6,056 nt of DNA, from NCBI GenBank assembly GCA_948665105.1, contig CAPNGW010000156.1, forward strand, positions 1 to 6,056, written 5' to 3'. This stretch comes from an uncultured Lachnospiraceae bacterium. GTDB taxonomy: Bacteria; Bacillota; Clostridia; Lachnospirales; Lachnospiraceae. The notes below the pieces were generated by a model. The model saw nothing but the letters and a program-made list of their open reading frames with translations. It searched no databases and was not told the DNA's origin. Positions 1 through 6,056 of this stretch are shown piece by piece. A program made the position numbers and the translations under genes. Each line of letters starts with the position of its first letter. Within the stretch, counting starts at the first letter, position 1.

Positions 1-597
1 ATCAAGCCCACGGCAGGCAGCGTCCACTGGGACGGCGCCGACATACGGAAGCTGGGCGAGAGCTTTCGCAGTCTGATTGGATATGCTCCCCAGCAGCAGG
101 GGCTATATAACAGCTTTTCCGGCAGGCGTTTCCTGTCCTATATGGCAGCGCTCAAGGGAATCCCTAAAAAAGAAGTGCACAGTGAAATCCAGCGGGTGCT
201 TTCCTATGTGAATATGCAGGAGGCCGCGGACAGAGCCATTGGCGGCTATTCCGGCGGTATGAAGCAACGAATTCTGATTGCCCAGGCGATTTTAGGTCAC
301 CCAAAGCTGATTGTGCTGGATGAGCCCACGGCAGGACTTGATCCCAAGGAACGGGTGCGCATTAGGGAGCAAATCAAAACCCTTGCCGGAGATAAAATTA
401 TTCTTGTCTCTACCCATGTGGTGTCTGACATTGCACCGATTGCCAAGGAAATCCTCTTAATCCGCTCCGGTAATATCATTGACAGAGATACGGTGGAGAA
501 TCTCTGCCAAAAATACGGCAAAAGCCGGAATCTGGAAGAGGTTTATATGCACATTTTCGGAGAGGAGGAGTGCTATGCTTCCACTGATTCCCTTTGA
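1..597 (+). CDS. ABC transporter ATP-binding protein (5' end outside window)
   Basis: This is the C-terminal 198 residues of an ABC ATPase, which hydrolyses ATP on the cytoplasmic face to drive the partner permease. The frame is open from base 1, so the start and the Walker A loop lie upstream; the first residues (IKPTAGSVHWDG) are the stretch that normally follows Walker A. Visible motifs are a Q-loop region (GYAPQQQGLY), the ABC signature YSGGMKQR, Walker B LIVLDEP followed by the D-loop region TAGLDP, and the H-loop in ILVSTHV. All catalytic parts in view look intact. The tail LEEVYMHIFGEEE resembles the C-terminus of ATPases of ABC-2 type exporters. The stop at 595-597 lies inside the permease gene (23-bp overlap), so the two are very likely co-transcribed and translationally coupled. 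The methionine at 142 is internal, not the start. The substrate cannot be told from the sequence. Confidence 0.95.
   Translation: MKPTAGSVHWDGADIRKLGESFRSLIGYAPQQQGLYNSFSGRRFLSYMAALKGIPKKEVHSEIQRVLSYVNMQEAADRAIGGYSGGMKQRILIAQAILGHPKLIVLDEPTAGLDPKERVRIREQIKTLAGDKIILVSTHVVSDIAPIAKEILLIRSGNIIDRDTVENLCQKYGKSRNLEEVYMHIFGEEECYASTDSL
563..570 (+). promoter_or_regulatory. Ribosome binding site deciding the permease start
   Basis: AGGAGGAG lies 4 bases before ATG 575, inside the 3' end of the ATPase gene. It is a near-consensus Shine-Dalgarno site and the main reason for preferring this start over the in-frame ATG at 479. Confidence 0.8.
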
Positions 598-2851
598 ATT
601 AAGCAAAATATGGAGAAAACGCAGCTTTCTTTTATCCGTATGCGTACTTCTTCTGATTCATCTCTTCCTGCTATGGTATACTACCTTGCCAAATGAAAAA
701 ACACCGCCGCTTTCTGCCTATAAAACCCTATGTGCAGAGCTTTCCGGAAAGAATGAAGTGGAAAAAGGGGACTATATTGCCGAATTAAAAGAAAAGCTGG
801 ATGGCGTTTGCTTTGTGCAGAATATTCTGGCCATGCAGTCCTTTCAAAATGAAATGGGAAGCATTCTGGCAGAGCAGGAACTGCAAAGCAATCCCGGCGT
901 ATTTGAAAAGTATTACCAGTTGTATCAGCGAGGGAACTATCTGAAATTCACGGCTTCCCTGGAGCAGGAACAAGCCTTTATCGATGAGGTCTATAACGAA
1001 CAGCAGAAGGTGTCAGGCTATGGGAAGTATTTGGAATCCATCCAGGAGAATAAGGACACTCTGGGCGGGATATCCATTTTCGAAGGACAAGGAAAGGATA
1101 CCTACAGCTCACGCAACCTGGAAAAAAGTGCGGCGGATTACGCCGGGTTGACTGATGGCAATATACGCTTCACGCCGTCAAAGGAGCTCACATCTGCCAT
1201 GCAGGGCGTCTGGATTGATCTTCTGCTGGTACTTGGCATGATGCTGTTTGTGGGCACTCTAATCACCGAGGAAAAAGACAAAAAGCTGTTTTTCATTACC
1301 CGCAGCACAAAGCACGGTGTATTGCACAGCATTGCCGCGAAGCTGGCAGCGCTTTTTATGCACTGTGTTGTGTTGACAGCCTTATTCTATACAGCCAGTA
1401 TTGCATTTTTAGGATTCAGCGCCGGGTGGTTTCATCCGGGTGCAGCCTTGCAGTCGATGGCTGTCTTTACGGAAAGCAGCCTGCCCATCAGCATATTGGG
1501 GTATATTCTGCTTTCCATACTGACAAAGGCCTTTATATTGTTTGGTATCGGCGCAGTGCTGACTATTTTCTGCATATTATCCGGCATCGCAGCTCTGCCG
1601 TTTCTGGCAGGAGCGGGAATGATTGGCGGAAGCGCACTGCTGTATTATCTGATTCCGGCAGGTTCGGTATTTTCTGTGTTTAAATATTTAAGCCCTGTGG
1701 GACTGATGAAAACGGAAAATCTGTACGGCGGATATCTGAATTTTAATGTGTTCGGATATCCGGTATCCAGACTGAGCTTGTCCCTGGCACTGATAGTATT
1801 GATTTGTATAGCCGGAGTTGTGGGAAGTCTGTTGCTTTTCTGCCGGATGCAAAGCTTTGAGGTGAGAAAGCTGCGCCTGCCATTCTCCGTACCCTTCCGT
1901 CCCCATACCAATATCCTTCGGCATGAAAGCTATAAGCTGCTGATAACCAGCCGTGGATTGCTGATTCTGTTGTTGTTCGCGTTTCTGTTGGCATACCAAA
2001 GTCTTGGCCGCACCTACACGCCGTCGGTGGGTGAACAGTATTATCAAAGTATTATGGCGGAGTTGGAGGGGGATTTGACAGACGAAAAGGAGTCCCTTGT
2101 CTTATCCGAGAAAGCACGGTATGAAGAAGCGCTTCAGGAAATAGAGCAGATTGACAGAATGGTAAGCGCAGGGGAGCTGAGCGCCGATACGGCAAAGACC
2201 CTGAAATCCCAGGCAAATATGACGCTGGCATTTTACCCGGCGTTTCAGCGCGTGGAAGCGCAGTATGAGCATATCAAATCAGATGGCGGCAGCTTTGTTT
2301 ATGATACCGGCTACCTTTATCTGATGGGTATCTTAGAAGATGTTTTTTCGGTTGACTTTTTGATTCTCTCCATGGGAATTATAATTGCCGTAAGCGGAGC
2401 AATATCCATGGAATATCAAACCGATTCTCTTTACCTGATTGGGGCAACCAAAACCGGGAAACGAAAAATCCTGTTATACAAGGCGGCAATTTGCACTCTG
2501 ATGGCGGCATTGCTGACATTGGTTCCGATACTGTGCCGCATATACCGCATTTCCGCTGTCTACCCAATGCACAGCCTTGGCGCGACTACTCAGAGTATTC
2601 CCCATTTCAGCGGATTTGCCCTTCCTGTGCCAATCTTATGTTTTATTTTGCTTTTTGCTCTCTCTCAGGTTTTGTCGGTGGTTTTGGTTACACTGATTAC
2701 CATGACAATATCCGTATGGAGAAAGAATCAGGCACAGACCGTATTTTTTGCTCTGTTGGTTCTGGCAGTTCCCATGCTGCTGAAGCTTTTGGGCTTTGAG
2801 ATTGCAAAATGGTTTTCGCTGTATCCGCTGTACGGCTGGATGGGGATGTGA
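575..2851 (+). CDS. ABC-2 type transporter permease, tandemly duplicated (758 aa)
   Basis: This is a membrane subunit that probably pairs with the ATPase encoded just upstream. I chose ATG 575 because AGGAGGAG (563-570) sits just upstream and the protein then begins with a short basic segment and a membrane helix. The frame is open back to an ATG at 479, but that stretch overlaps the ATPase gene and has no such site. I predict helices near residues 18-34, 214-232, 256-278, 303-345, 370-390 and 400-422, then again near 459-476, 594-612, 637-654, 685-712 and 720-740. Large charged, probably extracellular loops follow the first helix of each half (about 35-210 and 477-590). Each half has the same order: a basic segment, a helix, a big loop, a helix, an acidic EE/EY turn with a basic stretch ending in K, and a helical bundle. 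That suggests two fused ABC-2 units forming the whole channel. The substrate is unknown; the family includes peptide, antibiotic and lipid exporters. Confidence 0.88.
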   Translation: MLPLIPFELSKIWRKRSFLLSVCVLLLIHLFLLWYTTLPNEKTPPLSAYKTLCAELSGKNEVEKGDYIAELKEKLDGVCFVQNILAMQSFQNEMGSILAEQELQSNPGVFEKYYQLYQRGNYLKFTASLEQEQAFIDEVYNEQQKVSGYGKYLESIQENKDTLGGISIFEGQGKDTYSSRNLEKSAADYAGLTDGNIRFTPSKELTSAMQGVWIDLLLVLGMMLFVGTLITEEKDKKLFFITRSTKHGVLHSIAAKLAALFMHCVVLTALFYTASIAFLGFSAGWFHPGAALQSMAVFTESSLPISILGYILLSILTKAFILFGIGAVLTIFCILSGIAALPFLAGAGMIGGSALLYYLIPAGSVFSVFKYLSPVGLMKTENLYGGYLNFNVFGYPVSRLSLSLALIVLICIAGVVGSLLLFCRMQSFEVRKLRLPFSVPFRPHTNILRHESYKLLITSRGLLILLLFAFLLAYQSLGRTYTPSVGEQYYQSIMAELEGDLTDEKESLVLSEKARYEEALQEIEQIDRMVSAGELSADTAKTLKSQANMTLAFYPAFQRVEAQYEHIKSDGGSFVYDTGYLYLMGILEDVFSVDFLILSMGIIIAVSGAISMEYQTDSLYLIGATKTGKRKILLYKAAICTLMAALLTLVPILCRIYRISAVYPMHSLGATTQSIPHFSGFALPVPILCFILLFALSQVLSVVLVTLITMTISVWRKNQAQTVFFALLVLAVPMLLKLLGFEIAKWFSLYPLYGWMGM

Positions 2852-2877
2852 AAAAGAATTTCGCTTTGCGAAATTCT
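2851..2877 (-). terminator. Terminator-like hairpin for the minus-strand membrane protein gene
   Basis: A perfect 10-bp inverted repeat, AGAATTTCGC (2855-2864) and GCGAAATTCT (2868-2877), is separated by three bases. Read on the minus strand it is followed by a run of T (complement of the A run 2851-2855), as expected for a Rho-independent terminator about 20 bases after the minus-strand stop codon. On the plus strand it starts right after the permease stop, but the bases after it (GCGCCGC) are not T-rich, so it would be a weak terminator in that direction. Confidence 0.6.
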
Positions 2878-2904
2878 GCGCCGCAAATGCGTCGCCTCAG
2901 CGAC
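2855..2904. repeat. Cluster of three adjacent palindromes between convergent genes
   Basis: Three inverted repeats lie head to tail: the perfect 10-bp hairpin 2855-2877; GCGCCGCA (2878-2885) against TGCGTCGC (2888-2895) with one mismatch; and GTCGC (2891-2895) against GCGAC (2900-2904) around a 4-base loop. The second and third share bases and cannot form together. The minus-strand gene's stop codon (2897-2899) sits in the third loop. The layout resembles repetitive extragenic palindromes, but only one copy is visible here, so that identity is an inference. Confidence 0.5.
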
Positions 2905-3370
2905 ATATTTCCTTATAATGCTGCAAATGGATTCCAATATGCCCAATTCCTAAAATTACAGCAGCTATCACCATCCAGATAACTTTTCCATATATGCCCA
3001 GCAGAATGAACGCCATTACAGGCAGCGTTGCACCTGCCACGGGAATCCCTGCAAAGCTGCTGTAAAAGTCCCTAAGCTCCCGTTCACTGCAAAAGTAACG
3101 TATCCACCATGCTTCATACATTGCCATCAGAAGAAAAGCTGCCAGCAGCCACCAGGACCAGGCCGTCCACCTATGAATATTAAAGTCGGAGAATACCAGT
3201 GAACAGCTTACGGTCAGCACTTCCCCCACCCGCTCAAAAAGTGCCAGGAGTTTATTCTCCCTCTCCGGGGTATATCCCCGGGGTAGCTTTCTCGTCCATA
3301 TGATGTTTGGAATAAATAATAGAAGTAAAAATATTAAGCCTATATAAGAAAATCCAAAATGTCCTGTCAT
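2897..3370 (-). CDS. Conserved-looking integral membrane protein of unknown function (157 aa)
   Basis: I do not recognise a named function. The protein is small and very hydrophobic, with predicted helices near residues 7-24, 70-90, 110-126 and 130-149, and a borderline one at 48-62. Conserved-looking polar or aromatic spots are MTGHFGFSYIG at the start, PNIIW at the end of the first helix, SDFN (61-64), YEAWWIRYF (85-93), the PVAGATLP turn (110-117) and GIGHIGIHLQHY near the C-terminus, which has three His. It has no signal peptide cleavage site and no enzyme motif I can name; the closest impression is a small uncharacterised membrane protein seen in clostridial genomes. Start ATG is at 3368-3370, with a GAGGGG-like binding site about 12 bases upstream. 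It is convergent with the permease gene and has its own promoter candidate, so it appears to be a single-gene unit. Confidence 0.85.
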   Translation of the reverse strand: MTGHFGFSYIGLIFLLLLFIPNIIWTRKLPRGYTPERENKLLALFERVGEVLTVSCSLVFSDFNIHRWTAWSWWLLAAFLLMAMYEAWWIRYFCSERELRDFYSSFAGIPVAGATLPVMAFILLGIYGKVIWMVIAAVILGIGHIGIHLQHYKEICR

Positions 3371-3417
3371 TTTTCAAATATATCCCCTCGAACTAACTAT
3401 TATGTATGTGCAAATAT

Positions 3418-3446
3418 ATTATACTGGAGTGTTTTAAGATGAACAA
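3418..3446 (-). promoter_or_regulatory. Promoter candidate for the minus-strand membrane protein gene
   Basis: On the minus strand, TATAAT (3418-3423) is preceded by TTGTTC (3441-3446) with a 17-base spacer, about 48 bases upstream of the gene start. The -10 is perfect and the -35 matches only in its TTG, so this is a plausible sigma-70-type promoter read by eye. Confidence 0.5.
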
Positions 3447-3480
3447 GTCCTTTTATGACGATAATAACGGTCTTTGGTAG
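3439..3480 (+). pseudogene. Tiny ORF resembling the N-terminus of TnpV-family mobile-element proteins
   Basis: The 13-codon frame reads MNKSFYDDNNGLW and then TAG. GGAG (3426-3429) lies 9 bases before its ATG. From memory, TnpV-type proteins of clostridial mobile elements begin with a similar pattern (an initial basic segment, then YDxxNGLWYE), so this looks like a truncated or frameshifted start of such a gene. After the TAG, another frame stays open from 3479 to 3553 (24 codons: SLEIRVFLRK..., ending in EYNC), but I do not recognise it. The fragment overlaps the promoter candidate of the divergent membrane-protein gene. It could instead be a chance match: the resemblance covers only about ten residues. 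Confidence 0.4.
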
Positions 3481-3512
3481 TCTTGAAATTCGTGTATTTC
3501 TGAGAAAAGAGA

Positions 3513-3542
3513 TTGACAATCAGCCGGTTTCATGGTTAGAAT
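3513..3542 (+). promoter_or_regulatory. Promoter candidate for the leader and LPxTG surface-protein gene
   Basis: A perfect -35 TTGACA (3513-3518) is followed after 18 bases by TAGAAT (3537-3542), which overlaps a perfect TATAAT (3542-3547) that would be spaced too far (23 bases). Transcription would start near 3549-3551, giving a long 5' leader of roughly 235 bases before ATG 3786. The site lies partly within an open frame of possible gene-remnant origin, so a chance match is possible. Confidence 0.5.
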
Positions 3543-3581
3543 ATAATTGTTGAATTCTATTCAGAAATGGGGTTGACGAAA

Positions 3582-3648
<67 letters not shown>

Positions 3649-3688
3649 TTAATTTTGCCCTTTTTTCTTGTCAAGTTGAAAATTGCAC

Positions 3689-3718
3689 AAAATCAGAAGA
3701 CGTATTCTGCCTGATTTT
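3689..3718 (+). promoter_or_regulatory. Leader hairpin upstream of the surface-protein gene
   Basis: AAAATCAG (3689-3696) and CTGATTTT (3711-3718) form a perfect 8-bp inverted repeat with a 14-base loop; an alternative inner pairing CAGAA/TTCTG (3694-3698 with 3706-3710) is also possible. No T run follows, so it is not a terminator by itself. It may act as a pause or spacer structure in the leader RNA. Confidence 0.4.
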
Positions 3719-3722
3719 CCAC

Positions 3723-3741
3723 AGGCGGGATGCGCCTTTTT
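3723..3741 (+). terminator. Possible attenuator/terminator in the surface-protein gene leader
   Basis: AGGCG (3723-3727) and CGCCT (3733-3737) form a short GC-rich stem with a 5-base loop; the T run 3737-3741 follows, then GCG and a second T run (3745-3749). It ends about 45 bases before ATG 3786. Such a position between promoter and gene suits transcription attenuation. The stem is only 5 bp, so strength is uncertain; it could also terminate an upstream remnant transcript. Confidence 0.4.
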
Positions 3742-3774
3742 GCGTTTTTACCCCAAAACAAAAAACAAATTCAA

Positions 3775-3780
3775 AGGAGA
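3775..3780 (+). promoter_or_regulatory. Ribosome binding site of the surface-protein gene
   Basis: AGGAGA lies 5 bases before ATG 3786 and supports this start, which is followed directly by a good signal peptide. Confidence 0.8.
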
Positions 3781-3785
3781 AGATA

Positions 3786-5744
3786 ATGAAAATCAAACAA
3801 TGGGTAAGTGTACTTTTATGTATGCTGTTGTGTGCTTGTGCATTTCCAGTAACGGCTTTTGCGGCTGAAAACTATGATGTCTGGGTAGGCAATACGCAGA
3901 TTACTTCAGACAATGCGGACGATGTTTTACATAACGGCGCTGTATCTTATGACGCGAAAACAAATACATTGACACTGAACAATGCAAGCCTCACACAGAT
4001 TCGGAACAATACAGGCAAGGCATTCACGATAAACGTATCCGGGGATAGCACTGTGGCAATCACATCCGGTTCAACAAATTTAATTGAATCCAATGCACCT
4101 CTCACGATAACAGGAAGCAAAAATGCAAAATTGACCCTCAGTGGAGTTAATCAGAGTAGCTACATCTCATGCATTGATGCACAAGGCGATGTCACTGTGG
4201 AAATTATAACGTTGATTCTAACGAACAGTAATGACAAGGGGATTTCAAGTACAGGCAATATCACAGTGAAAAATGGGGCTTACGTAAAAGGCGATACTGG
4301 ACATATGTTTTATGCAGTAACTAAAAATTATGGGAAGCTTACCATCACGGACAGTACGGTGATTGCACCCCTGGAAAACACCACGGTTTCCGGCTGGATG
4401 TCTGCATGGGTAAATGAAATGGATATCTCCAACTCAACAGTGGATATTGTCGTAGTTAACGGTATATATGCCACTGGCGATGTATCGATTAAAAATTCCT
4501 CCAACGTTACAGTAACTGCCAACGGTAAGGCCAGCGGGTATCCTGCAATTTGGGCGGGCGGTTCTATGACCATTGAAAACAGTACAGTGAATGCCGCTTC
4601 TTATACATTTGCCGCTTTATATGCTGAAAAAGATCTCAAAATTACAGACGCTTTTATAAAGGCTGTCACAACAGCCAATAAACAATCGGCAATAGCCTTT
4701 GGAGATAAGCTTTTAGTCGCAGGAACTGTTACTGTGGAAACGGAGACACAAGGTGGAGGAAGCTATAATAAACCAAATCTGATTGCCATTAAAACTCCGG
4801 CGGCCTCCCTTCCCAATACGATGTATGACGTCTACGCGGGAACCAGCGCAGCAGACGCAAAGAAAGTGGAAGGCTCTCCTTTTGCAGCAGATACCAATAT
4901 ATCAGATTTTGTAAACGCAAGCTTATATTTCCGTATTGTCGAGCATACACATACTGGAGGCAGGGCGACCTGCTCGTCTCCGGCGATATGTGAGGACTGC
5001 AGCAATAAATACGGGGCAGTAGACGCTTCCAACCATACAAACCTCGTAAAGACAGATACAAAACCGGCAACGCATTTGGCAGAAGGCAGTATAGAATATT
5101 GGCACTGCAAAGGCTGCGATAACTATTACAGCGACAAAGAAGCCACAAAGAAAATTTCCCTTGCTGACACAAGCATACCAAAGCTTCCGGAGCATACGGC
5201 AGACGGTACAGGTTGGCATTCTGATAAAAACAGTCATTGGAATACCTGTGCGTGCGGTGCGAAACTGAATAAAGCCGCCCATAGCTTTGAGTGGATAATT
5301 GATAAAGAAGCCACAGAAACCCAGGCAGGCTCGAAGCACCAGCAGTGTTCCGTCTGCGGTTATGCGAAAGAGGCGGTGGAGATTCCCGCAACAGGGACGG
5401 CAACCAATCCCTCCGACGAAAACGAAAATCCCTCAACAGGGACGACACCCAATCCCTCTGACGAAAACGAAAATCCCTCAACAGGGACGACACCCAATCC
5501 CTCCGACGAAGGCGAAAGCCCCTCAACAGGGACGACACCCAATCCCTCCGACGAAAGCGGAAGTCCTTCAACAGAGACAACAGATACCAGCACCTCAGCC
5601 AACAATAATCAGACAAGCAATACAGCCTTACCGCGGACCGGCGATAACAGTAATATCGTCCTTTGGATTACTGTTATGCTGATTGCCGCAGCAGCCCTGA
5701 CCGGCACAGTTCTTTACAGCCGAAAGAAAAAATACAGCAGATAA
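3786..5744 (+). CDS. LPxTG cell-wall-anchored surface protein with beta-rich repeats and Cys/His modules (652 aa)
   Basis: This is an exported protein, probably fixed to peptidoglycan by a class A-type sortase. Residues 1-26 or 27 form a signal peptide (basic MKIK, hydrophobic core, cleavage near AFA-AE). About 29-375 is Thr/Asn/Ser-rich and strand-like, with repeated short motifs of the type LTITxSxV or VTVxNS, as in right-handed beta-helix or Cthe_2159-like carbohydrate-binding regions of gut Firmicutes surface proteins; the opening YDVWVGNTQITSDNADDV fits that group. About 387-533 holds Cys/His-rich modules: HTH 387-389, Cys 396, 402/405, 441/444, 488/490 and 521/524. Residues 534-593 are four 15-aa PSTGTTPNPSDENEN-type repeats, likely a wall-spanning stalk. 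The sorting signal is LPRTG (615-619), a helix (about 624-645) and a basic tail RKKKYSR. It is a single-gene unit with its own leader and terminator. The role may be adhesion or glycan binding; the ligand is unknown. Confidence 0.93.
   Translation: MKIKQWVSVLLCMLLCACAFPVTAFAAENYDVWVGNTQITSDNADDVLHNGAVSYDAKTNTLTLNNASLTQIRNNTGKAFTINVSGDSTVAITSGSTNLIESNAPLTITGSKNAKLTLSGVNQSSYISCIDAQGDVTVEIITLILTNSNDKGISSTGNITVKNGAYVKGDTGHMFYAVTKNYGKLTITDSTVIAPLENTTVSGWMSAWVNEMDISNSTVDIVVVNGIYATGDVSIKNSSNVTVTANGKASGYPAIWAGGSMTIENSTVNAASYTFAALYAEKDLKITDAFIKAVTTANKQSAIAFGDKLLVAGTVTVETETQGGGSYNKPNLIAIKTPAASLPNTMYDVYAGTSAADAKKVEGSPFAADTNISDFVNASLYFRIVEHTHTGGRATCSSPAICEDCSNKYGAVDASNHTNLVKTDTKPATHLAEGSIEYWHCKGCDNYYSDKEATKKISLADTSIPKLPEHTADGTGWHSDKNSHWNTCACGAKLNKAAHSFEWIIDKEATETQAGSKHQQCSVCGYAKEAVEIPATGTATNPSDENENPSTGTTPNPSDENENPSTGTTPNPSDEGESPSTGTTPNPSDESGSPSTETTDTSTSANNNQTSNTALPRTGDNSNIVLWITVMLIAAAALTGTVLYSRKKKYSR
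5385..5564 (+). repeat. Four tandem 45-bp units encoding the Pro-rich stalk
   Basis: Four in-frame 45-bp units start at 5385, 5430, 5475 and 5520, with a partial fifth from 5565. Each encodes 15 residues of the form PSTGTTPNPSDENEN; the first is the most diverged at its start (PATGTATNPSD) and the third and fourth vary at their last residues (EGES, ESGS). High nucleotide identity between the middle units indicates recent duplication or homogenisation, so unit number is likely to differ between strains. Confidence 0.93.
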
Positions 5745-5754
5745 TCCATAACAA

Positions 5755-5793
5755 TACGCCCTGTGGAATAGAAACCCACAGGGCGTAGCTTTT
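5755..5793 (+). terminator. Rho-independent terminator of the surface-protein gene
   Basis: TACGCCCTGTGG (5755-5766) and CCACAGGGCGTA (5776-5787) form a perfect 12-bp stem with a 9-base loop, followed by GC and TTTT (5790-5793), starting 10 bases after the stop codon. In the opposite direction the stem is followed only by a TTGTTAT stretch, so it may also serve the convergent gdhA gene, less strongly. Confidence 0.9.
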
Positions 5794-5848
5794 CTGTATG
5801 CCGTCACATCCCACATTTACCCCCACGGCACTCAGGGATATGAGCCAA

Positions 5849-6056
5849 TTATACGCCCTGGGCTATCATGGCTTCCGCCACCTTCTCAAATCCGGCGATA
5901 TTGGCTCCCACCACGTAATCGCCCTCCCTGCCGTAACGCTTGGCGGCATCATCCAGATTGTGGAAGATGTTGACCATAATGCCCTGAAGCTTACTGTCCA
6001 CTTCCTCAAAGGACCAGCTTAAGCGCTCGCTGTTCTGGGACATCTCAAGCGCGGAT
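5849..6056 (-). CDS. gdhA: Glutamate dehydrogenase, C-terminal end (gene continues beyond window)
   Basis: These are the last 68 residues of a hexameric glutamate dehydrogenase, the cytoplasmic enzyme that interconverts 2-oxoglutarate plus ammonia and glutamate with NAD(P)H. The C-terminal signature of the bacterial NADP-type family is clear: SALEMSQNSERLSW, then FEEVDSKLQGIMVNIFHN, DDAAKRYG, and YVVGANIAGFEKVAEAMIAQGV before TAA (5849-5851). The frame is open to the window edge; the Met near 6043 is internal, within the conserved EMSQNS motif, and not the start. Coenzyme choice cannot be judged from this part. The gene is convergent with the surface-protein gene, 104 bases apart. It is a housekeeping nitrogen-metabolism gene and marks the chromosomal background beside the accessory surface-protein gene. 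Confidence 0.95.
   Translation of the reverse strand, partial: SALEMSQNSERLSWSFEEVDSKLQGIMVNIFHNLDDAAKRYGREGDYVVGANIAGFEKVAEAMIAQGV

Noticed and set aside
479..574. In-frame extension of the permease to ATG 479
   Set aside because: It would overlap the ATPase gene by 119 bases and add a segment unlike a permease start. The strong binding site is just before ATG 575.
3828..3839. Lipobox-like LCAC in the signal peptide of the surface protein
   Set aside because: The sequence fits a lipobox poorly at -2, a standard cleavage site (AFA-AE) follows, and the protein already has an LPxTG wall anchor.
3683..3868. 61-codon frame running into the surface-protein gene start
   Set aside because: It overlaps the binding site and signal peptide of the real gene in another frame and has no similarity I recognise.
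5385..5564. CRISPR-like array
   Set aside because: The units are contiguous 45-bp coding repeats in frame with the surface protein, with no unique spacers between them.
4789..5616. Long minus-strand open frame (275 codons) opposite the surface-protein gene
   Set aside because: It is antisense to a clearly real gene. Its length is helped by the 45-bp repeats, which keep the reverse frame open. It is Arg/Leu/Ser-rich without recognisable domains.
5299..5682. Plus-strand 127-codon frame overlapping the Pro-rich repeats
   Set aside because: It is a shifted reading of the same 45-bp repeats and lacks its own binding site or domain; the LPxTG frame explains the region.
5798..6022. Plus-strand 74-codon frame opposite gdhA
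   Set aside because: It is the shadow of the glutamate dehydrogenase C-terminus on the other strand.

Overview
The window looks like chromosomal DNA of a low-to-moderate GC, gut-type Bacillota (Clostridia, most like Lachnospiraceae). This is inferred from AGGAGG-type ribosome binding sites, a sortase-anchored LPxTG surface protein with Cys/His-rich modules, a clostridial-type glutamate dehydrogenase C-terminus and a clostridial-style ABC-2 exporter. No species can be named from the sequence alone.

Layout. (1) Positions 1-2851, plus strand: the 3' part of an ABC transporter ATPase, overlapped by 23 bp by a 758-aa permease. The permease appears to be two ABC-2 membrane units fused in tandem; together the two genes encode a putative exporter of unknown substrate. 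(2) 2852-2904: a cluster of small palindromes between the convergent genes, including a terminator-like hairpin for the minus-strand gene. (3) 2897-3370, minus strand: a 157-aa multi-spanning membrane protein of unknown function, with a plausible promoter at 3418-3446. (4) 3371-3785: a 415-bp intergenic region holding a tiny ORF that resembles the start of TnpV-family proteins, a TTGACA-type promoter candidate, a nine-copy GCAA tetranucleotide tract inside a 21-codon leader ORF, and several alternative hairpins ending in a terminator-like structure just before the next gene. (5) 3786-5744, plus strand: a 652-aa cell-wall-anchored surface protein with signal peptide, beta-rich repeat region, Cys/His modules, four 15-aa Pro/Thr/Ser/Asp/Glu repeats, LPRTG and sorting tail, followed by a strong terminator. 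(6) 5849-6056, minus strand: the C-terminal 68 residues of glutamate dehydrogenase (gdhA).

How it fits together. The transporter pair is an operon-like unit. The surface-protein gene is a single-gene unit with its own leader and terminator. Its most interesting feature is the leader: the hypermutable tetranucleotide repeat lies in a short translated frame upstream of possible antiterminator and terminator structures. This suggests, but does not prove, that expression of the surface protein could be phase-variable through attenuation rather than through a frameshift in the gene itself.
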